Assembly (NCBI GenBank): GCA_025774405.1
Contig: JALGWB010000125.1
Coordinates: forward strand, 1-6,405
From: a bacterium
GTDB taxonomy: Bacteria > Arandabacterota > Arandabacteria > Arandabacterales > Arandabacteraceae
Length of the DNA stretch: 6,405 nt
Direction: 5' to 3'
Each line of letters begins with the position of its first letter. Position 1 is the first letter of the stretch. Below are positions 6,050-6,405 of the stretch, piece after piece. The translations under genes and the position numbers were made by a program. The notes beneath the pieces were generated by a model, which was not told the origin of the DNA, did no database searches, and was given only the letters and a program-made list of their open reading frames with translations.

Positions 6050-6405
6050 AGCCGAATCATACCACCGCCAATTGGGCCGGTATCGACCGAAGGCAGGCAT
6101 TTTGGAGTCCACGCTGGCTGATTCCAATCCTCTACGGTTCTGGCTTCCTGCACTGGCTCCTCTTTTTCAAATTCGGAAATCTGAGTTTCAGGGCATTTGA
6201 TTGGGGAAAGGAGTTTGTCTACTATTCCCTACTGAGGCAATGGGTTGAGACCGGCCAGACACCCTATCACGTAGCGCTGGCTTTTCAGGGCACTCATCGC
6301 TTTCTGGCGATACCGGAGATAAATCTCTCTCCCCAGATCTTGCTGCTGCCGCTGGTTGATATCGGGACTTTCATCGTCATCAATACACTGCTGTTGTACT
6401 CAATA
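6046..6405 (+). CDS. Multi-pass membrane protein, probably GT-C glycosyltransferase/YfhO-like, 3'-truncated by the window
   Basis: The frame stays open for all 120 codons from ATG 6046 to the right edge, so the C-terminus is missing. The start overlaps the reductase stop as ATGA, with a weak AAGGA (6038-6042) just upstream, suggesting translational coupling. After a polar, Trp-containing N-terminus comes a first membrane segment (about 24-41, WLIPILYGSGFLHWLLFF). A loop follows with FDWGKEFVYYSLLRQWVE (51-68), GQTPYH and HRFLAIPEINLSP, then a second hydrophobic stretch from about 97 to the edge. The order of an acidic first loop, then 'G..PY', then 'P.i..SP' ahead of a membrane helix resembles membrane-embedded sugar transferases using lipid-linked donors (GT-C fold, YfhO-like). 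This is a resemblance by eye, not a family match I can confirm. If right, it has no evident link to the redox genes; the phosphatase-superfamily/TPR gene at the left edge is the more likely functional relative. Confidence 0.7.
   Translation, partial: MKPNHTTANWAGIDRRQAFWSPRWLIPILYGSGFLHWLLFFKFGNLSFRAFDWGKEFVYYSLLRQWVETGQTPYHVALAFQGTHRFLAIPEINLSPQILLLPLVDIGTFIVINTLLLYSI

Overview
The window (base composition near 50% GC by eye) looks like chromosomal DNA from an anaerobic bacterium. The main clue is a block of oxygen/NO/peroxide-detoxification genes built on non-haem iron and flavin, in the arrangement known from strict anaerobes such as Moorella (hrb-fprA). I cannot fix the lineage from sequence alone. 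Every gene I support is on the + strand.

Layout. (1) Positions 3-1361 hold the 3' part of an alkaline-phosphatase-superfamily/TPR fusion protein whose start lies outside the window. (2) A good sigma70-type promoter (1397-1425) leads into a tyrosine-recombinase-family gene (1486-2355), closed by a strong intrinsic terminator (2366-2391). Two of the recombinase's catalytic positions appear to be replaced (Arg I by Lys, His II by Asn), so it may be degenerate or inactive. (3) A 289-base intergenic region follows, with a possible promoter, a 38-codon small ORF with a good ribosome binding site, a short hairpin and an 8-base direct repeat. (4) A closely spaced redox cluster follows: flavin reductase-rubredoxin fusion (hrb, 2645-3349), A-type flavodiiron protein (fprA, 3394-4578), a rubrerythrin-like diiron protein without its own rubredoxin domain (4589-5059), and a thioredoxin-reductase/AhpF-like flavoprotein (5138-6049). 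(5) A multi-pass membrane protein of probable GT-C/YfhO-like type starts at 6046, overlapping the previous stop codon by ATGA, and runs off the right edge.

How the genes could work together (inference from known families): the hrb product takes electrons from NAD(P)H through FMN to its rubredoxin domain and hands them to FprA, which reduces O2 to water or NO to N2O. The same rubredoxin could serve the rubrerythrin-like protein, which would handle peroxide. The reductase at 5138 would feed a disulfide partner (thioredoxin or a peroxiredoxin system) encoded elsewhere. The recombinase and the redox genes appear to be separate transcripts, divided by the terminator. No tRNA, rRNA, CRISPR array, insertion sequence or convincing attachment site was seen.
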